Shown: positions 34,820 to 43,760 of the stretch, piece after piece | Numbering within the stretch: position 1 is the first letter of the stretch | How the letters are laid out: each line of letters opens with the position of its first letter | NCBI GenBank assembly: GCA_036339375.1 | Contig: JAYZBC010000082.1 | Location: forward strand, 1 to 64,000 | Direction of reading: 5' to 3' | DNA: 64,000 bases | Source: JAYZBC01 sp036339375 | GTDB taxonomy: Bacteria > Pseudomonadota > Alphaproteobacteria > MPNO01 > UBA2964 | Notes under the pieces: generated by a model | Seen by the model: the letters and a program-made list of their open reading frames with translations, nothing else | Databases searched by the model: none | Told to the model about the DNA's origin: nothing | Made by a program: the position numbers and the translations under genes

Positions 34820-35809
34820 ATGCCAGACATTGGGATACGTTTTGACGGTTTTGAAAGTACTCCAGAAACTTTTAGGGTAGCAAAACTGGCGGAAGATGCC
34901 GGGGTGAGTACGCTCTGGATGACTGAACATATAGGTTATAGAGAATCTCTGGTGTCGTGTATGGCTTTCGCCATGAAAACCAAAAAGTTGATGGTAATTC
35001 CGGCTGCAGTAACCCCCTATCTTTTTCACCCCACACCAACGGCCATGTCTCTTGGAACTATAGCTGAAGCTTTTCCCGGTCGAGTGGGAGTGGCAGTTGC
35101 AATAGGGAATACGCTGGACCTTGAAGAATCTGGTAAGGAACCCAAAAACCCCGTAAAGGTTGTGGAGGACTATGTGGCAGACCTTCGGTCACTTTGGACA
35201 ACAAACCCTGTAGAGAGAGAGTCAGAAGCCTACCGATTAGCGGGCGCAAGGATGTCCTTTAAAAACCGAAATGAGATCCCGATTTACGTGACAGCTCTTG
35301 GCAGCGACGTCGCACGAAAGGCTGGCGAAATTGCGGACGGTATTCTAATGTCCGCCGGTTTTTCTGTTTCATTTGTTGAGGCCTGTTTAAAGTTATTTCA
35401 AGAGGCAGCCAGTCGTACTGGAAGGGTTGCACAAAATTTAAGAACAGCAGCCTTCATCCATTTTTCAGTTTCAAAGGACGGAAAGAAAGCAAGGGAGGAT
35501 GTCAGAAAAAAATTGGCCTTTTTGTTTCGAAATAGACTAATGGCGGAAAATATTGCGGCCTCTGGGATTCCTATAGACCAGGATGCAATTGTAAATGCCA
35601 TAGCAGCCCGTGATATTGAAAAGGCTGCGACCTTTGTTCCGGACGACGCGATCGATGCATTTGGCGTTGCTGGAACAATAAAGGAGTGTATAAAAAGTCT
35701 TGAAGCTTATGTCGCAACAGGATTAAATGAGCCAGTGATCCAGGTAGCGGGTGACGAAGCTTCAAAATCACAGGCACTTCAAGTTATTAGGGAGTTTACA
35801 ACGGTTTAA
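34820..35809 (+). CDS. LLM class F420-dependent oxidoreductase (opine operon, copy 2)
   Basis: A 329-residue paralogue of the previous gene with the same architecture, 26 bp downstream. It shares 'WMTEHIGYRESLVSCMAF', 'AIGNTLDLEESG' and the C-terminal 'VIQVAGDEASKSQALQVIREF'. Two adjacent paralogous LLM subunits recall the alpha/beta arrangement of bacterial luciferase, though each could be a homodimer. F420 use is inferred from the cofactor pathway in the same window and from its similarity to F420-binding LLM proteins. Confidence 0.85.
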   Translation: MPDIGIRFDGFESTPETFRVAKLAEDAGVSTLWMTEHIGYRESLVSCMAFAMKTKKLMVIPAAVTPYLFHPTPTAMSLGTIAEAFPGRVGVAVAIGNTLDLEESGKEPKNPVKVVEDYVADLRSLWTTNPVERESEAYRLAGARMSFKNRNEIPIYVTALGSDVARKAGEIADGILMSAGFSVSFVEACLKLFQEAASRTGRVAQNLRTAAFIHFSVSKDGKKAREDVRKKLAFLFRNRLMAENIAASGIPIDQDAIVNAIAARDIEKAATFVPDDAIDAFGVAGTIKECIKSLEAYVATGLNEPVIQVAGDEASKSQALQVIREFTTV

Positions 35810-35834
35810 ATGTCAAAATTTTAAAAGGAAAAGT

Positions 35835-36950
35835 TTAAACTATTCGAAAGAGCTTATCCGTATCACTTACGTCTGAGAGCAGTTCCGCGCCACTTGTGTT
35901 AATAACAATCATATCTTTAAGCTGCATACCAAATCCATGGCCGGTTTGGTATACCAAGGGTTCAATACCTAAGACCATGCCTGCCTTCAGCTCGTAATCG
36001 GTATACTTACCGAGATAGGGTTCTTCATGCAGATGAAGGCCGATACCATGACCAACAAAGGAAATTGATGGAAGCCCCAGTTCACTAAACTTATTAATGA
36101 ATTTTTGGTACACCATTTTAGCACTGGCGCCGGGCTTAATGTCTTCCAGTAATCGATACTTGCACTCAACCAAATTTTCCCAAATTTTAAAGGCTTTAGC
36201 AGGTGGATCATCTACTGATGCTGTGCGGCATACACCAGCATGGTAGCCATCAATCATCGAAAATATTTCAACCCGGCATATGTCGCCCGTTTCGAGTTTC
36301 CGTTCAGTGGGTCCCACATTTGGAAGTTCGGACCGGGGTCCTGTAGCCACGATCATGAGCTTAAATTGTTCAGCACCTTTTTCGTATATACAACGAGTTA
36401 GTGCAGCCGCCATATCCATTTCGGTTTTTCCAGCTGAAGCGGCTTCAAAAGACGACAAAATTGCTGAATCGGCTATTCGTGCTAACCTCCGAAGCAAGTT
36501 GATTTCATCAGTTGTTTTTATTTGACGCATCTGGTCAAAAAGCTCGTCTGCGGCAACGAAGGTAGCCCGAGGTAAAAGACACGTCAATTCGTCGTAATCC
36601 CGTGCTGGCAAATAACCTAATTCAATGCCAATGCGCCCCCTTTCTACCCCTAAATCCATGAGAAGGTTTTTGAGTGCGGCCATCGGTTTGTCTGTAAATT
36701 CTCCCCAAATTCTAATGTCGGCATTGGGTAAGCGCTCTCGCACCGTTGTTTCTTCCATATCGACAGCTACCATTCCGGTTTGGCCGTTTACATTTAGGGC
36801 ACAAAGGGCATGCCGCCAGCGCATTAAAGGCTGAGAGGGAACGACAAATCCGGTGACGTAGGCAACATTCTCCGGTGACACTGCAACTAATGCATCAAGC
36901 CCCGCATTTGCCATTGTCATTTTTTGTTTTGTAATGATGTCTTGCCGCAT
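35835..36950 (-). CDS. M24 pita-bread family protein, creatinase-like, metal ligands mostly lost
   Basis: A 371-residue protein with the creatinase N-terminal domain (about 1-135) and the M24 catalytic domain. Of the five usual dinuclear metal ligands (Asp, Asp, His, Glu, Glu), it retains His301 ('GHGIGLHLHEEP') and Glu330 ('GIEPLVYQ'). The others appear changed: Glu228 in 'RVEIF', Gly239 in 'YHAGVCRT' and Lys345 in 'QLKDMIV'. This pattern is seen in creatinase, which is metal-free and hydrolyses a C-N bond. It is convergent with the second LLM gene. It is probably not an aminopeptidase. Confidence 0.82.
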   Translation of the reverse strand: MRQDIITKQKMTMANAGLDALVAVSPENVAYVTGFVVPSQPLMRWRHALCALNVNGQTGMVAVDMEETTVRERLPNADIRIWGEFTDKPMAALKNLLMDLGVERGRIGIELGYLPARDYDELTCLLPRATFVAADELFDQMRQIKTTDEINLLRRLARIADSAILSSFEAASAGKTEMDMAAALTRCIYEKGAEQFKLMIVATGPRSELPNVGPTERKLETGDICRVEIFSMIDGYHAGVCRTASVDDPPAKAFKIWENLVECKYRLLEDIKPGASAKMVYQKFINKFSELGLPSISFVGHGIGLHLHEEPYLGKYTDYELKAGMVLGIEPLVYQTGHGFGMQLKDMIVINTSGAELLSDVSDTDKLFRIV

Positions 36951-37000
36951 CTTAACCTGGCTTATTTGGACTGTAAAAATATAACTAGAAGGCTGGATCT

Positions 37001-37978
37001 TTAAGATTTGATAAGTTGCTCGACGAGACGACGGGCCATTGCACCCGCAACACGTCTCCTGTACCAGGGCTTAACCGTTGTTGTTCTCATCGGTCTAGCT
37101 TGCCGTCGGACAATTTCGTCTATTTCATACAGTTCACCGTTCGCTATCGTTTTTCCAAAGAATTTTTCGAGGCCATTCACTTTACGGGGATACGGATTGA
37201 CGGCAGTTATTGCTATGTGAATTTCTTCAATTAACTTGTTTTTCTGTTTAAGGCCTACTGCTACACCTGCGAGTGGAAAATCAATTGAGCCTCGAATGCG
37301 GGCTTTTTCGTAGGTGCTTGAAATACCAATTTTCGATTTGGGCAAATGGATCGCGCAAAGAAGTTCTCCGGGGTTTATTGTTAAATGGTTCATCCCATCA
37401 TCCGTGTATAGCTCTTCAAGTGGAATTCGCTTCCGACTTTTGCTGCCGGCAATTTCAATTTCAGCTTTATGGATTAAAGCGGCTGGCGCTACATCTCCAG
37501 AAAATGCTGCAAAACAGGTTTTTCCACCTGGAGCAACATGACAAAGTGAACCTCGTTCCTTAAGGCAATAGTCGTTGGACTGTCGCCACCATTCTGACTG
37601 GTTATAAAACAGGCAACGCGTGTCAAGACAAAGGTTTCCTCCTATTGTTCCATAATTCTGATGGGTTGGTCCTGCTACGGAGGCTGCAGCGTCGGAAATT
37701 GCAGAAAAGTTCTTTTTGATTCTAGGTTCATTTGCGAGGGTAGAAAGCGTAACACCGGCTCCAATACTTACTTCTTCCCCATTTTCTTTAATTTTTTGCA
37801 AGTCTTTAATGGCTGAAAGATCAATTAAAGCATTGGGTTGTTCTATACCCCGACGGACATTTACAATCATATCTGTCCCGCCGGCTATATATTTTGTTCC
37901 GGAGTTTCCATTGTGTAGTTTAACAGCTTCTTCTATTTTTGTCGGCCGGTACAATTTAAAATCGGGCATAAATTCCAT
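37001..37978 (-). CDS. hcrB: 4-hydroxybenzoyl-CoA reductase-type FAD/4Fe-4S subunit
   Basis: A 325-residue FAD-binding subunit of the xanthine oxidase family. The FAD loops are 'YIAGGTDMIVNV' and 'TIGGNLCLDTRC'. A roughly 40-residue insert between them and the next strand carries Cys117, Cys122, Cys138, Cys146 and Cys155; the extra [4Fe-4S] cluster of 4-hydroxybenzoyl-CoA reductase beta subunit is held by cysteines at essentially these positions. That insert sets it apart from CO and xanthine dehydrogenase medium subunits. It starts by a TAATG overlap with the large subunit gene. Confidence 0.9.
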   Translation of the reverse strand: MEFMPDFKLYRPTKIEEAVKLHNGNSGTKYIAGGTDMIVNVRRGIEQPNALIDLSAIKDLQKIKENGEEVSIGAGVTLSTLANEPRIKKNFSAISDAAASVAGPTHQNYGTIGGNLCLDTRCLFYNQSEWWRQSNDYCLKERGSLCHVAPGGKTCFAAFSGDVAPAALIHKAEIEIAGSKSRKRIPLEELYTDDGMNHLTINPGELLCAIHLPKSKIGISSTYEKARIRGSIDFPLAGVAVGLKQKNKLIEEIHIAITAVNPYPRKVNGLEKFFGKTIANGELYEIDEIVRRQARPMRTTTVKPWYRRRVAGAMARRLVEQLIKS

Positions 37979-40332
37979 TAAGCGTTAACCCCCAGTTTGG
38001 CGTCTTTTCTAGTTTGCTTCTTCTTGTTTTCCAAAATCTCCATCAATTTTTCCGGTGTGACGGGAAGTTCGTAAACACGGATTTTCAAGGCATCGGCAAT
38101 GGCGTTGGAGAGTGCTGGAAGAAAGCCCGCAAGTGAAGCTTCACCTGCTTCTTTGGCACCGAATGGTCCGTGCGGGTCATTCGATTCAACGATGTGGGCT
38201 TCAATCGGTGGACTTTCTATAATTGTTGGGACCCGGTAATCCAACATATTTCCGGTGATACCCAGACCTTTATGATACTTTGTCTCCTCAGTCATTGCTT
38301 GGCCCATACCCATCCACACCGATCCTTCAATCTGGCCCTCGACCGCCAGCGGATTGAGCGCTTTCCCACAGTCATGGGCAACCCAAACTTTTTCAACGTT
38401 AATTTCGGCTGTGTCCGGGTCTATAACGATTTCAACAACCTGTGCTGCATAGGAAAAAGCCATGGTGCCACCAATTGCCGCCCCCCGATATTTTTTTCCA
38501 CCCCAACTTTCGGGAATTGTGTCAAAGTTTCCTTTTGCAGTGATTGTCCCTGTCCCTTCAAGCGCAGAAGCGACAACCTCGTCAAAAGTCATTCCTTGGT
38601 CCTGCGACCCTGCACGGTAAACCTCACCCAAACATTCTACGTCTTGAGTGTTTACATCCATTTTTCGGGCAGCGGCTTCCATTAAAATGGTTTTGAGGTT
38701 TGTTGCTGCATTAATAGCTGCATTCCCCACCATATAGGTAACGCGTGATGAATAAGCACCATTGTCTTTGGGCGTTATAGCACTGTCCGAGGTAATTATT
38801 CTGATGCGTGTGACATCAATACCAAGGACCTCGGCAACACATTGGGTTAGTATAGTGCTGGAACCCTGGCCAATTTCCGGGGCGCCAGTTAAAATTGTTA
38901 ATGAACCGTCAAAGTCCAATTTGATATTAACGGTCGCCTGTGGTTCTCCCGTCCAGTTTACGGGTTTAGATGCACCGCTCACATAATGTGAGCATGCAAT
39001 TCCCAAACCTCGGTAGGGTTCCATTTTTCCTTTGCGTTTTTTCCAACCGCTTGCCTTTTCAATTTTATCTAAACATTCCGGAAGGCCGTAACTATTGATC
39101 ATGAGGTCGTTGGCGGTGAAGGTTGGAGCCTTGAGCAGGTTTTTACGGCGTACTTGGAAGGGGTCCAAGTTGAGCTCTGCCGCCATTTCATCCAACAAGC
39201 TTTCAAAAGCAAACCGCACATTCACAGTCCCATGACCGCGGAATGCCCCGCAGGGCGGTGTGTTTGTAAGGACCCTATACCCGTTATACCTCACGTTTTG
39301 TAAATCATAGAGCGCAAAGACCATTGAACCTGAATAGAGAATTGTCACTGTGCCATAGCCCGCATAGGCGCCACCTCTTTGAATAGTTGTTAGGTCCACA
39401 GCTGTGACACGGCCATCTTTGGTCATTCCAATTTTCAGCGTGCTTTGTTGCTCAGGTCGCCCCCGGTGTGTAATGAACGTTTCTTCCCTATTGGTGACAA
39501 TTCTTACATTTCCCTTTGCTTTGCGCGCCAAGGCACCCGCGACTAACTCAACATGGAGGCATTCAGTTCTACAGCCAAAACCACCCCCAATATGGGGTTT
39601 AATTACCCTGATTTTGGATTTTGGCATGCCCAAGGTTTGTTCAAGCATTAGATGCACATAATACGGTACTTGGGTGCTTGCTTTTACGGTTAGGCGATCC
39701 CGCTCTGCGTCATATTCTGCTATTGCGGCGTGCGGTTCTGTTTGTACTTGGCAAACTTCAGCACAATCAAATTTTCGTTCACAAATGAGGTCAGCTTTTT
39801 GGAATTCTCCCTCCACATCGCCTATGTCGTAGTCAACATGACGCTCTACGTTATCCGGGCGTTTTTCATGGAGAGGCACTGCCCCCTTAACTCTTGCCTC
39901 TTCTGCAGTGAAATAGGCAGGCAATTCTTTGTATTTTACTTCAATTAAATCCAAGGCCTTTTGCGCGGATTTTATATCCCTCGCTGCAACTGCGGCTACT
40001 GCCTCACCCCGATAGCGCACGCGATCCCGGGCAATAGGCCATTCTGTCCGGGCTATCGGCAACACCCCAAAAGGGCTAACAAATTCTTCACCGGTAATCA
40101 CAGCAACGACGCCGGGTAAATTTTCTGCTTTGGTTGTGTCAATTGAAAGAATTTCGGCGTGGGATACCGGCGATCGTAAAATACGCCCAACTAAAGTATC
40201 ATGGGTAATATAATCCCCAGTGTAATTGGCTTTCCCTGAAACTTTCTCCGGCCCATCGACCAGCGGCATTGGCACTCCGATGGACTGCACAGGTCCAATG
40301 TCTTTGGTATTGTTCCCAACATTTTCGGTCAT
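37978..40332 (-). CDS. hcrA: 4-hydroxybenzoyl-CoA reductase-type molybdopterin subunit
   Basis: A 784-residue molybdenum subunit. 'SIGVPMPLVDGPEKVSGKANYTGDY', 'HIGGGFGCRTE', 'CGAFRGHGTVNVRFAFESLLDE' and 'GAKEAGEASLAGFLPA' (catalytic Glu region) follow the family order. The 'FRGHG' loop is typical of the 4-hydroxybenzoyl-CoA reductase group. Known enzymes remove a phenolic OH from 4-hydroxybenzoyl-CoA using low-potential electrons. It overlaps both neighbours (ATGA upstream, TAATG downstream). The true substrate may be a related aryl-CoA. Confidence 0.9.
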   Translation of the reverse strand: MTENVGNNTKDIGPVQSIGVPMPLVDGPEKVSGKANYTGDYITHDTLVGRILRSPVSHAEILSIDTTKAENLPGVVAVITGEEFVSPFGVLPIARTEWPIARDRVRYRGEAVAAVAARDIKSAQKALDLIEVKYKELPAYFTAEEARVKGAVPLHEKRPDNVERHVDYDIGDVEGEFQKADLICERKFDCAEVCQVQTEPHAAIAEYDAERDRLTVKASTQVPYYVHLMLEQTLGMPKSKIRVIKPHIGGGFGCRTECLHVELVAGALARKAKGNVRIVTNREETFITHRGRPEQQSTLKIGMTKDGRVTAVDLTTIQRGGAYAGYGTVTILYSGSMVFALYDLQNVRYNGYRVLTNTPPCGAFRGHGTVNVRFAFESLLDEMAAELNLDPFQVRRKNLLKAPTFTANDLMINSYGLPECLDKIEKASGWKKRKGKMEPYRGLGIACSHYVSGASKPVNWTGEPQATVNIKLDFDGSLTILTGAPEIGQGSSTILTQCVAEVLGIDVTRIRIITSDSAITPKDNGAYSSRVTYMVGNAAINAATNLKTILMEAAARKMDVNTQDVECLGEVYRAGSQDQGMTFDEVVASALEGTGTITAKGNFDTIPESWGGKKYRGAAIGGTMAFSYAAQVVEIVIDPDTAEINVEKVWVAHDCGKALNPLAVEGQIEGSVWMGMGQAMTEETKYHKGLGITGNMLDYRVPTIIESPPIEAHIVESNDPHGPFGAKEAGEASLAGFLPALSNAIADALKIRVYELPVTPEKLMEILENKKKQTRKDAKLGVNA

Positions 40333-40814
40333 GGTGTATTCTCGAAAGAAATAATTTCTTTCGCTGCAGCCTCTACTGATTCAATAATTTTAACATAGCC
40401 CGTGCAGCGGCAAATATTAGAGGCCATACCAAGTCGAATGTCTGAAATTTTTGGGTTACCATTTTTTCTCAGTAATCCTTCAGCAGCCATGATCATCCCG
40501 GGCGTACAAAAACCACACTGGGCCCCCAGTTTTTCATGAAAACCCCGTTGGATTGCAGACAGGCGGCCATTTTTTTCAAGGGATTCTATGGTTTCGACGC
40601 GAGCTCCGCCACAGCCGGCGGCTAGAGTAAGACAGGCATGTCGGGGCTCGCCATTTATTAAGACAGTGCAGCAACCACATTCTCCACCGTCACAACCAAT
40701 CTTTGTCCCTGTTAACCCCATTTTTTCTCTTAAAAAATCAACAAGGAGCATGTTGTCGGGAATACCCTCAATGCAGTTTTGTCCATTTAGGTTTATTGAA
40801 ACCAAATTATTCAT
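40329..40814 (-). CDS. hcrC: 4-hydroxybenzoyl-CoA reductase-type 2Fe-2S subunit
   Basis: A 161-residue small subunit with two [2Fe-2S] clusters: the plant-type motif 'GCDGGECGCCTV' plus 'HACLTL', and the helical domain 'CGFCTPG' with 'CRCTGY'. ATG 40814 gives the length normal for HcrC and follows AGAAG; an ATG at 40832 would add six residues. It is first in the operon and overlaps hcrA by ATGA. Confidence 0.9.
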   Translation of the reverse strand: MNNLVSINLNGQNCIEGIPDNMLLVDFLREKMGLTGTKIGCDGGECGCCTVLINGEPRHACLTLAAGCGGARVETIESLEKNGRLSAIQRGFHEKLGAQCGFCTPGMIMAAEGLLRKNGNPKISDIRLGMASNICRCTGYVKIIESVEAAAKEIISFENTP

Positions 40815-41173
40815 AAGCTTCTTCTTTTTCATGATAGAATTAACTTTTTCCTAGTTAACACTGTCTTGACCCGAAATCGGATAAAAGATTTTGTTTCCTA
40901 ATCAATTGTTGAGTACCCAACAGTGTACTTAGCCGACAAAAATTAGTCAAACATTTTTGATCCTTTTGTTTATGTCATAAAATTTTGGGTAATCTTGTGT
41001 CAACCGATATGGGTTTCCGGTAAAAAGCTTGCGTCCTTTGAGGTACCAGTCCTAACCTGATATCATAATTCAAACCTTCGATCCCACGCAAAACAAATTA
41101 GACGTCCCTGCTTTCACAGAACTTCCCCATAAGCTAGAATTTTAATACTTTTTTAAAATGGAAGGCCCCTTTT
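40815..41173. other. Intergenic region, 359 bp, divergent
   Basis: Spacer between hcrC (minus) and the rhodanese gene (plus). It contains a TGTTG/CAACA 5-bp hairpin at about 40909-40924 and two near-complementary boxes, ACACTGT (40858-40864) and ACAGTGT (40920-40926), 55 bp apart. These could be operators, but are weak enough to arise by chance. The ribosome binding site (GGAAGG) of the rhodanese gene is at the right edge. Nothing else is recognised. Confidence 0.35.
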
Positions 41174-41992
41174 ATGAATGAACCCTTGTTACCTCTAATT
41201 GTTGAACCGGACGTTTTGGAACAAAAGCTTGGAACTGATGGTTTGCTTATTGTTGACCTGAATGAGAAGCCCACATTTCTAGAGGGGCATATACCGGGTG
41301 CGGTAAATTTGTCCTTTGCTTCTTTAATAGGTCCCCGCCCGCCCGCGATGGGCACAATAGCGGGTGCAGAACAAATTTCTGCAGCACTTTCAGAGATTGG
41401 TTTAACACACGATCACCACGTCGTGGCCTATGACACAGAGGGGACTGGCAAAGCGAGTAGATTTTTATGGACCCTCGATGTAATCAATCACCCCAAAGCG
41501 TCCTTACTTAATGGAGGTTTTCACAGCTGGAAGGGTGAGGGTTATCCTACTGAAACAAAAAATACCACACCAAATCCCAGCAAATACCAAGTAAAATTTG
41601 GTGAAACAGCATTGGCGGGTAAGGAATATATTTTGGATCATCTTAATGATAACGGTGTGGTTATTCTCGACTGTCGGACGCCAGCAGAATTTTCTGGAGA
41701 GGATCTACGATCTGCGCGTGGGGGACATATTCCCGGGGCGGTCAATATGGACTGGACGTTGGCTATAGATCAGGAACGGAATTTTAGAATTAAGTCGACA
41801 GAAGAATTGATGAAAATTTTCTCCTCAATCGGTGTTAACCCCGAAAACGAGATAATAACTCATTGCCAGACCCATCATCGCTCGTCCCATACTTATGTGG
41901 TTCTTAAGTCGTTAGGATTTAAAAAAATCAAAGGTTATGACGGATCGTGGTCTGAGTGGGGCAATGATCCTGATCTGCCCATTGAAAATTAA
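41174..41992 (+). CDS. Thiosulfate/3-mercaptopyruvate sulfurtransferase (two rhodanese domains)
   Basis: A 272-residue protein with tandem rhodanese domains. The N-terminal one is inactive; the C-terminal active loop is 'ITHCQTHHRSSHTY' with catalytic Cys. 'VNLSFASLIGPRPP' and 'DCRTPAEFSGEDLRSARGGHIPGAVNMDW' are typical motifs. It transfers sulfur from thiosulfate or mercaptopyruvate to a thiophile. The loop following the Cys differs from the CRxGxR/CG(S/T)G types, so the donor is unclear. It heads a co-directional set with VOC, radical SAM and M20 genes. Confidence 0.88.
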   Translation: MNEPLLPLIVEPDVLEQKLGTDGLLIVDLNEKPTFLEGHIPGAVNLSFASLIGPRPPAMGTIAGAEQISAALSEIGLTHDHHVVAYDTEGTGKASRFLWTLDVINHPKASLLNGGFHSWKGEGYPTETKNTTPNPSKYQVKFGETALAGKEYILDHLNDNGVVILDCRTPAEFSGEDLRSARGGHIPGAVNMDWTLAIDQERNFRIKSTEELMKIFSSIGVNPENEIITHCQTHHRSSHTYVVLKSLGFKKIKGYDGSWSEWGNDPDLPIEN

Positions 41993-42087
41993 CTGTTTGT
42001 TTATTTTGAAAAATTGTTCCCACTCACAGTTTGCTTTGCCTGTTCGTTGTGAACAGTGGGTTAAAATAAAATTAAGGAAACCATGAG

Positions 42088-42702
42088 ATGGCAAAAAAAT
42101 TTCCGCGAGGTTTAGTAGATCAAGAAGCTCTTCAGGGTGATGATATGTTAGCACTCCGTGACTTGTCTCCATCCGATGATATACCCTTTGGCATTACGAA
42201 AATTGGCCACGTAGTTCTGTTGGTAAAGGATGTAGCACGGTCAGCTGAGTTCTATACTAAAGTTCTTGGTTTCCAGATTTCTGATGTTTATCCAGAAAGT
42301 ATGATGCCAGGTCGTATGGTTTTTCTTCGTTTTAATAAGGATCATCATGGTGTTGCATTAGTTGGTGGCGCAAAACAGGAAATTAAAAATGCTGAAATGC
42401 ATCACATGGCCTTTCAAGTAGAAACTTTAGACGAAGTATTTTTAGCCCAAAAACACCTTAAAAAAAATAACGTTAAAATTGAATTTGCTGGACGGAGGCG
42501 AGCCGGGTGCCAGGTAGCAGTCGAATTTCGGGATCCCGATGGTCATTTTCTTGAAATTTATTGGGGGCTTGATCAAGTTGCTCCAAACGAAAATGCACGA
42601 CCCCCTGAAGAATGGTTGCCTGTCAGTTCTCTGGAGGATGCTGTCGAAAATGCACCACCAGGTCAAGATACAACTCTCTCGGACCCTATTCTGAAGGCTT
42701 GA
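42088..42702 (+). CDS. VOC family extradiol dioxygenase-like protein
   Basis: A 204-residue VOC protein with a short N-terminal extension. The three extradiol iron ligands can be read as His in 'IGHVVLLVKD', His in 'MHHMAFQVET' and Glu in 'RDPDGHFLEIYW'. One VOC module pair is present with a C-terminal tail of about 35 residues. Catechol 2,3-dioxygenase-like enzymes and other VOC lyases share this pattern. It is 20 bp upstream of a radical SAM gene. Substrate unknown. Confidence 0.85.
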   Translation: MAKKFPRGLVDQEALQGDDMLALRDLSPSDDIPFGITKIGHVVLLVKDVARSAEFYTKVLGFQISDVYPESMMPGRMVFLRFNKDHHGVALVGGAKQEIKNAEMHHMAFQVETLDEVFLAQKHLKKNNVKIEFAGRRRAGCQVAVEFRDPDGHFLEIYWGLDQVAPNENARPPEEWLPVSSLEDAVENAPPGQDTTLSDPILKA

Positions 42703-42722
42703 ATAAGATAGAGTAAAAAAGA

Positions 42723-43664
42723 TTGAGGGACAGTAGACATTTAGACCCAGAAAAATTCAGGGATCCTGATATTACCCTTACTGGAGATTTGCGTGCTCGT
42801 GTTCCTTTGGAGACTTTATCAACGCTTTGGTTTAATACTGGTTCCTTGTGCAATATAACCTGCAAAAACTGCTATATAGAATCAAGCCCAAGAAACAACC
42901 GCCTGTCTTATATTTCGTCAGAGGAAGTCAAATCCTATTTAAATGAAATTGCTCTTTTAAAGTTAAACACAAAAGAAATTGGTTTCACGGGTGGTGAACC
43001 ATTTATGAATCCTGAGATAGCCCAGATTTTGGAAATATCTCTATCACAAGGTTTTAGGACGTTAATTTTAACTAACGCGATGCGTCCCATGCGTCGTTAT
43101 GAAAGTGTGATAACAAAATTAAACGAAATTTACCCGGGGAAACTTATTTTGAGAGTTTCAATTGATCATTATTCGGAGTCGCTGCACGAAAGAATACGAG
43201 GCCCAGGCAGTTGGAAGGCTGCCATTGACGGATTAATTTGGCTGTCCAATAACAATTTTCAAGTAAATGTCGCTGGGCGCACAATCTGGAAAGAGGAAGA
43301 AAAACACGTACGTGGTCGTTATGCTGACTTATTTTCACAATTTAAGATTAACGTAAACGCACAGGATTCTTCACAATTGGTTTTGTTTCCAGAGATGGAT
43401 GCCAACTTAGATGTTCCCGAAATCACAAGTGAATGTTGGCAAATTTTGGATGTTAATCCGATGGACATGATGTGCAGCTCATCGCGTATGGTAATTAAAC
43501 GGAGAGGTGTTGAAAAAACAGCTGTCATTGCTTGCACTTTATTACCCTATGAAGATCAATTTGAACTTGGTCACTCAATTGCAGAATCCTTTGTGGATGT
43601 GAAACTCAATCATCCCCATTGCGCGCAATTTTGCGTTCTCGGTGGAGGCAGCTGCAGTCAATAA
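42723..43664 (+). CDS. Radical SAM protein, unknown substrate
   Basis: A 313-residue radical SAM enzyme. The cluster motif is 'LCNITCKNCYIES' (Cys-x3-Cys-x2-Cys) and the SAM-binding GGE is in 'IGFTGGEPFMNP'. 'LRVSIDHYSESLHERIRG' is the usual strand-4 region. The C-terminus has several cysteines ('CTLLPYE', 'HCAQFCVLGGGSC'), which might bind an auxiliary cluster. The start is a TTG; there is no alternative before the motif. It is tightly linked to the VOC gene. Confidence 0.85.
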   Translation: MRDSRHLDPEKFRDPDITLTGDLRARVPLETLSTLWFNTGSLCNITCKNCYIESSPRNNRLSYISSEEVKSYLNEIALLKLNTKEIGFTGGEPFMNPEIAQILEISLSQGFRTLILTNAMRPMRRYESVITKLNEIYPGKLILRVSIDHYSESLHERIRGPGSWKAAIDGLIWLSNNNFQVNVAGRTIWKEEEKHVRGRYADLFSQFKINVNAQDSSQLVLFPEMDANLDVPEITSECWQILDVNPMDMMCSSSRMVIKRRGVEKTAVIACTLLPYEDQFELGHSIAESFVDVKLNHPHCAQFCVLGGGSCSQ

Positions 43665-43760
43665 AAAAGAAAAGTTTTATTAGGATAACCGAGTAATTAT
43701 AAACATTATAACGTCGGCTTCGTTAAAAAATTTGTTTTTAGTTTCAAAAGGAGAGCCTAA

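Noticed and set aside
40858..40926. ACACTGT and ACAGTGT boxes upstream of hcrC as operator pair
   Set aside because: Seven-base complementarity 55 bp apart occurs easily by chance; no regulator is adjacent.
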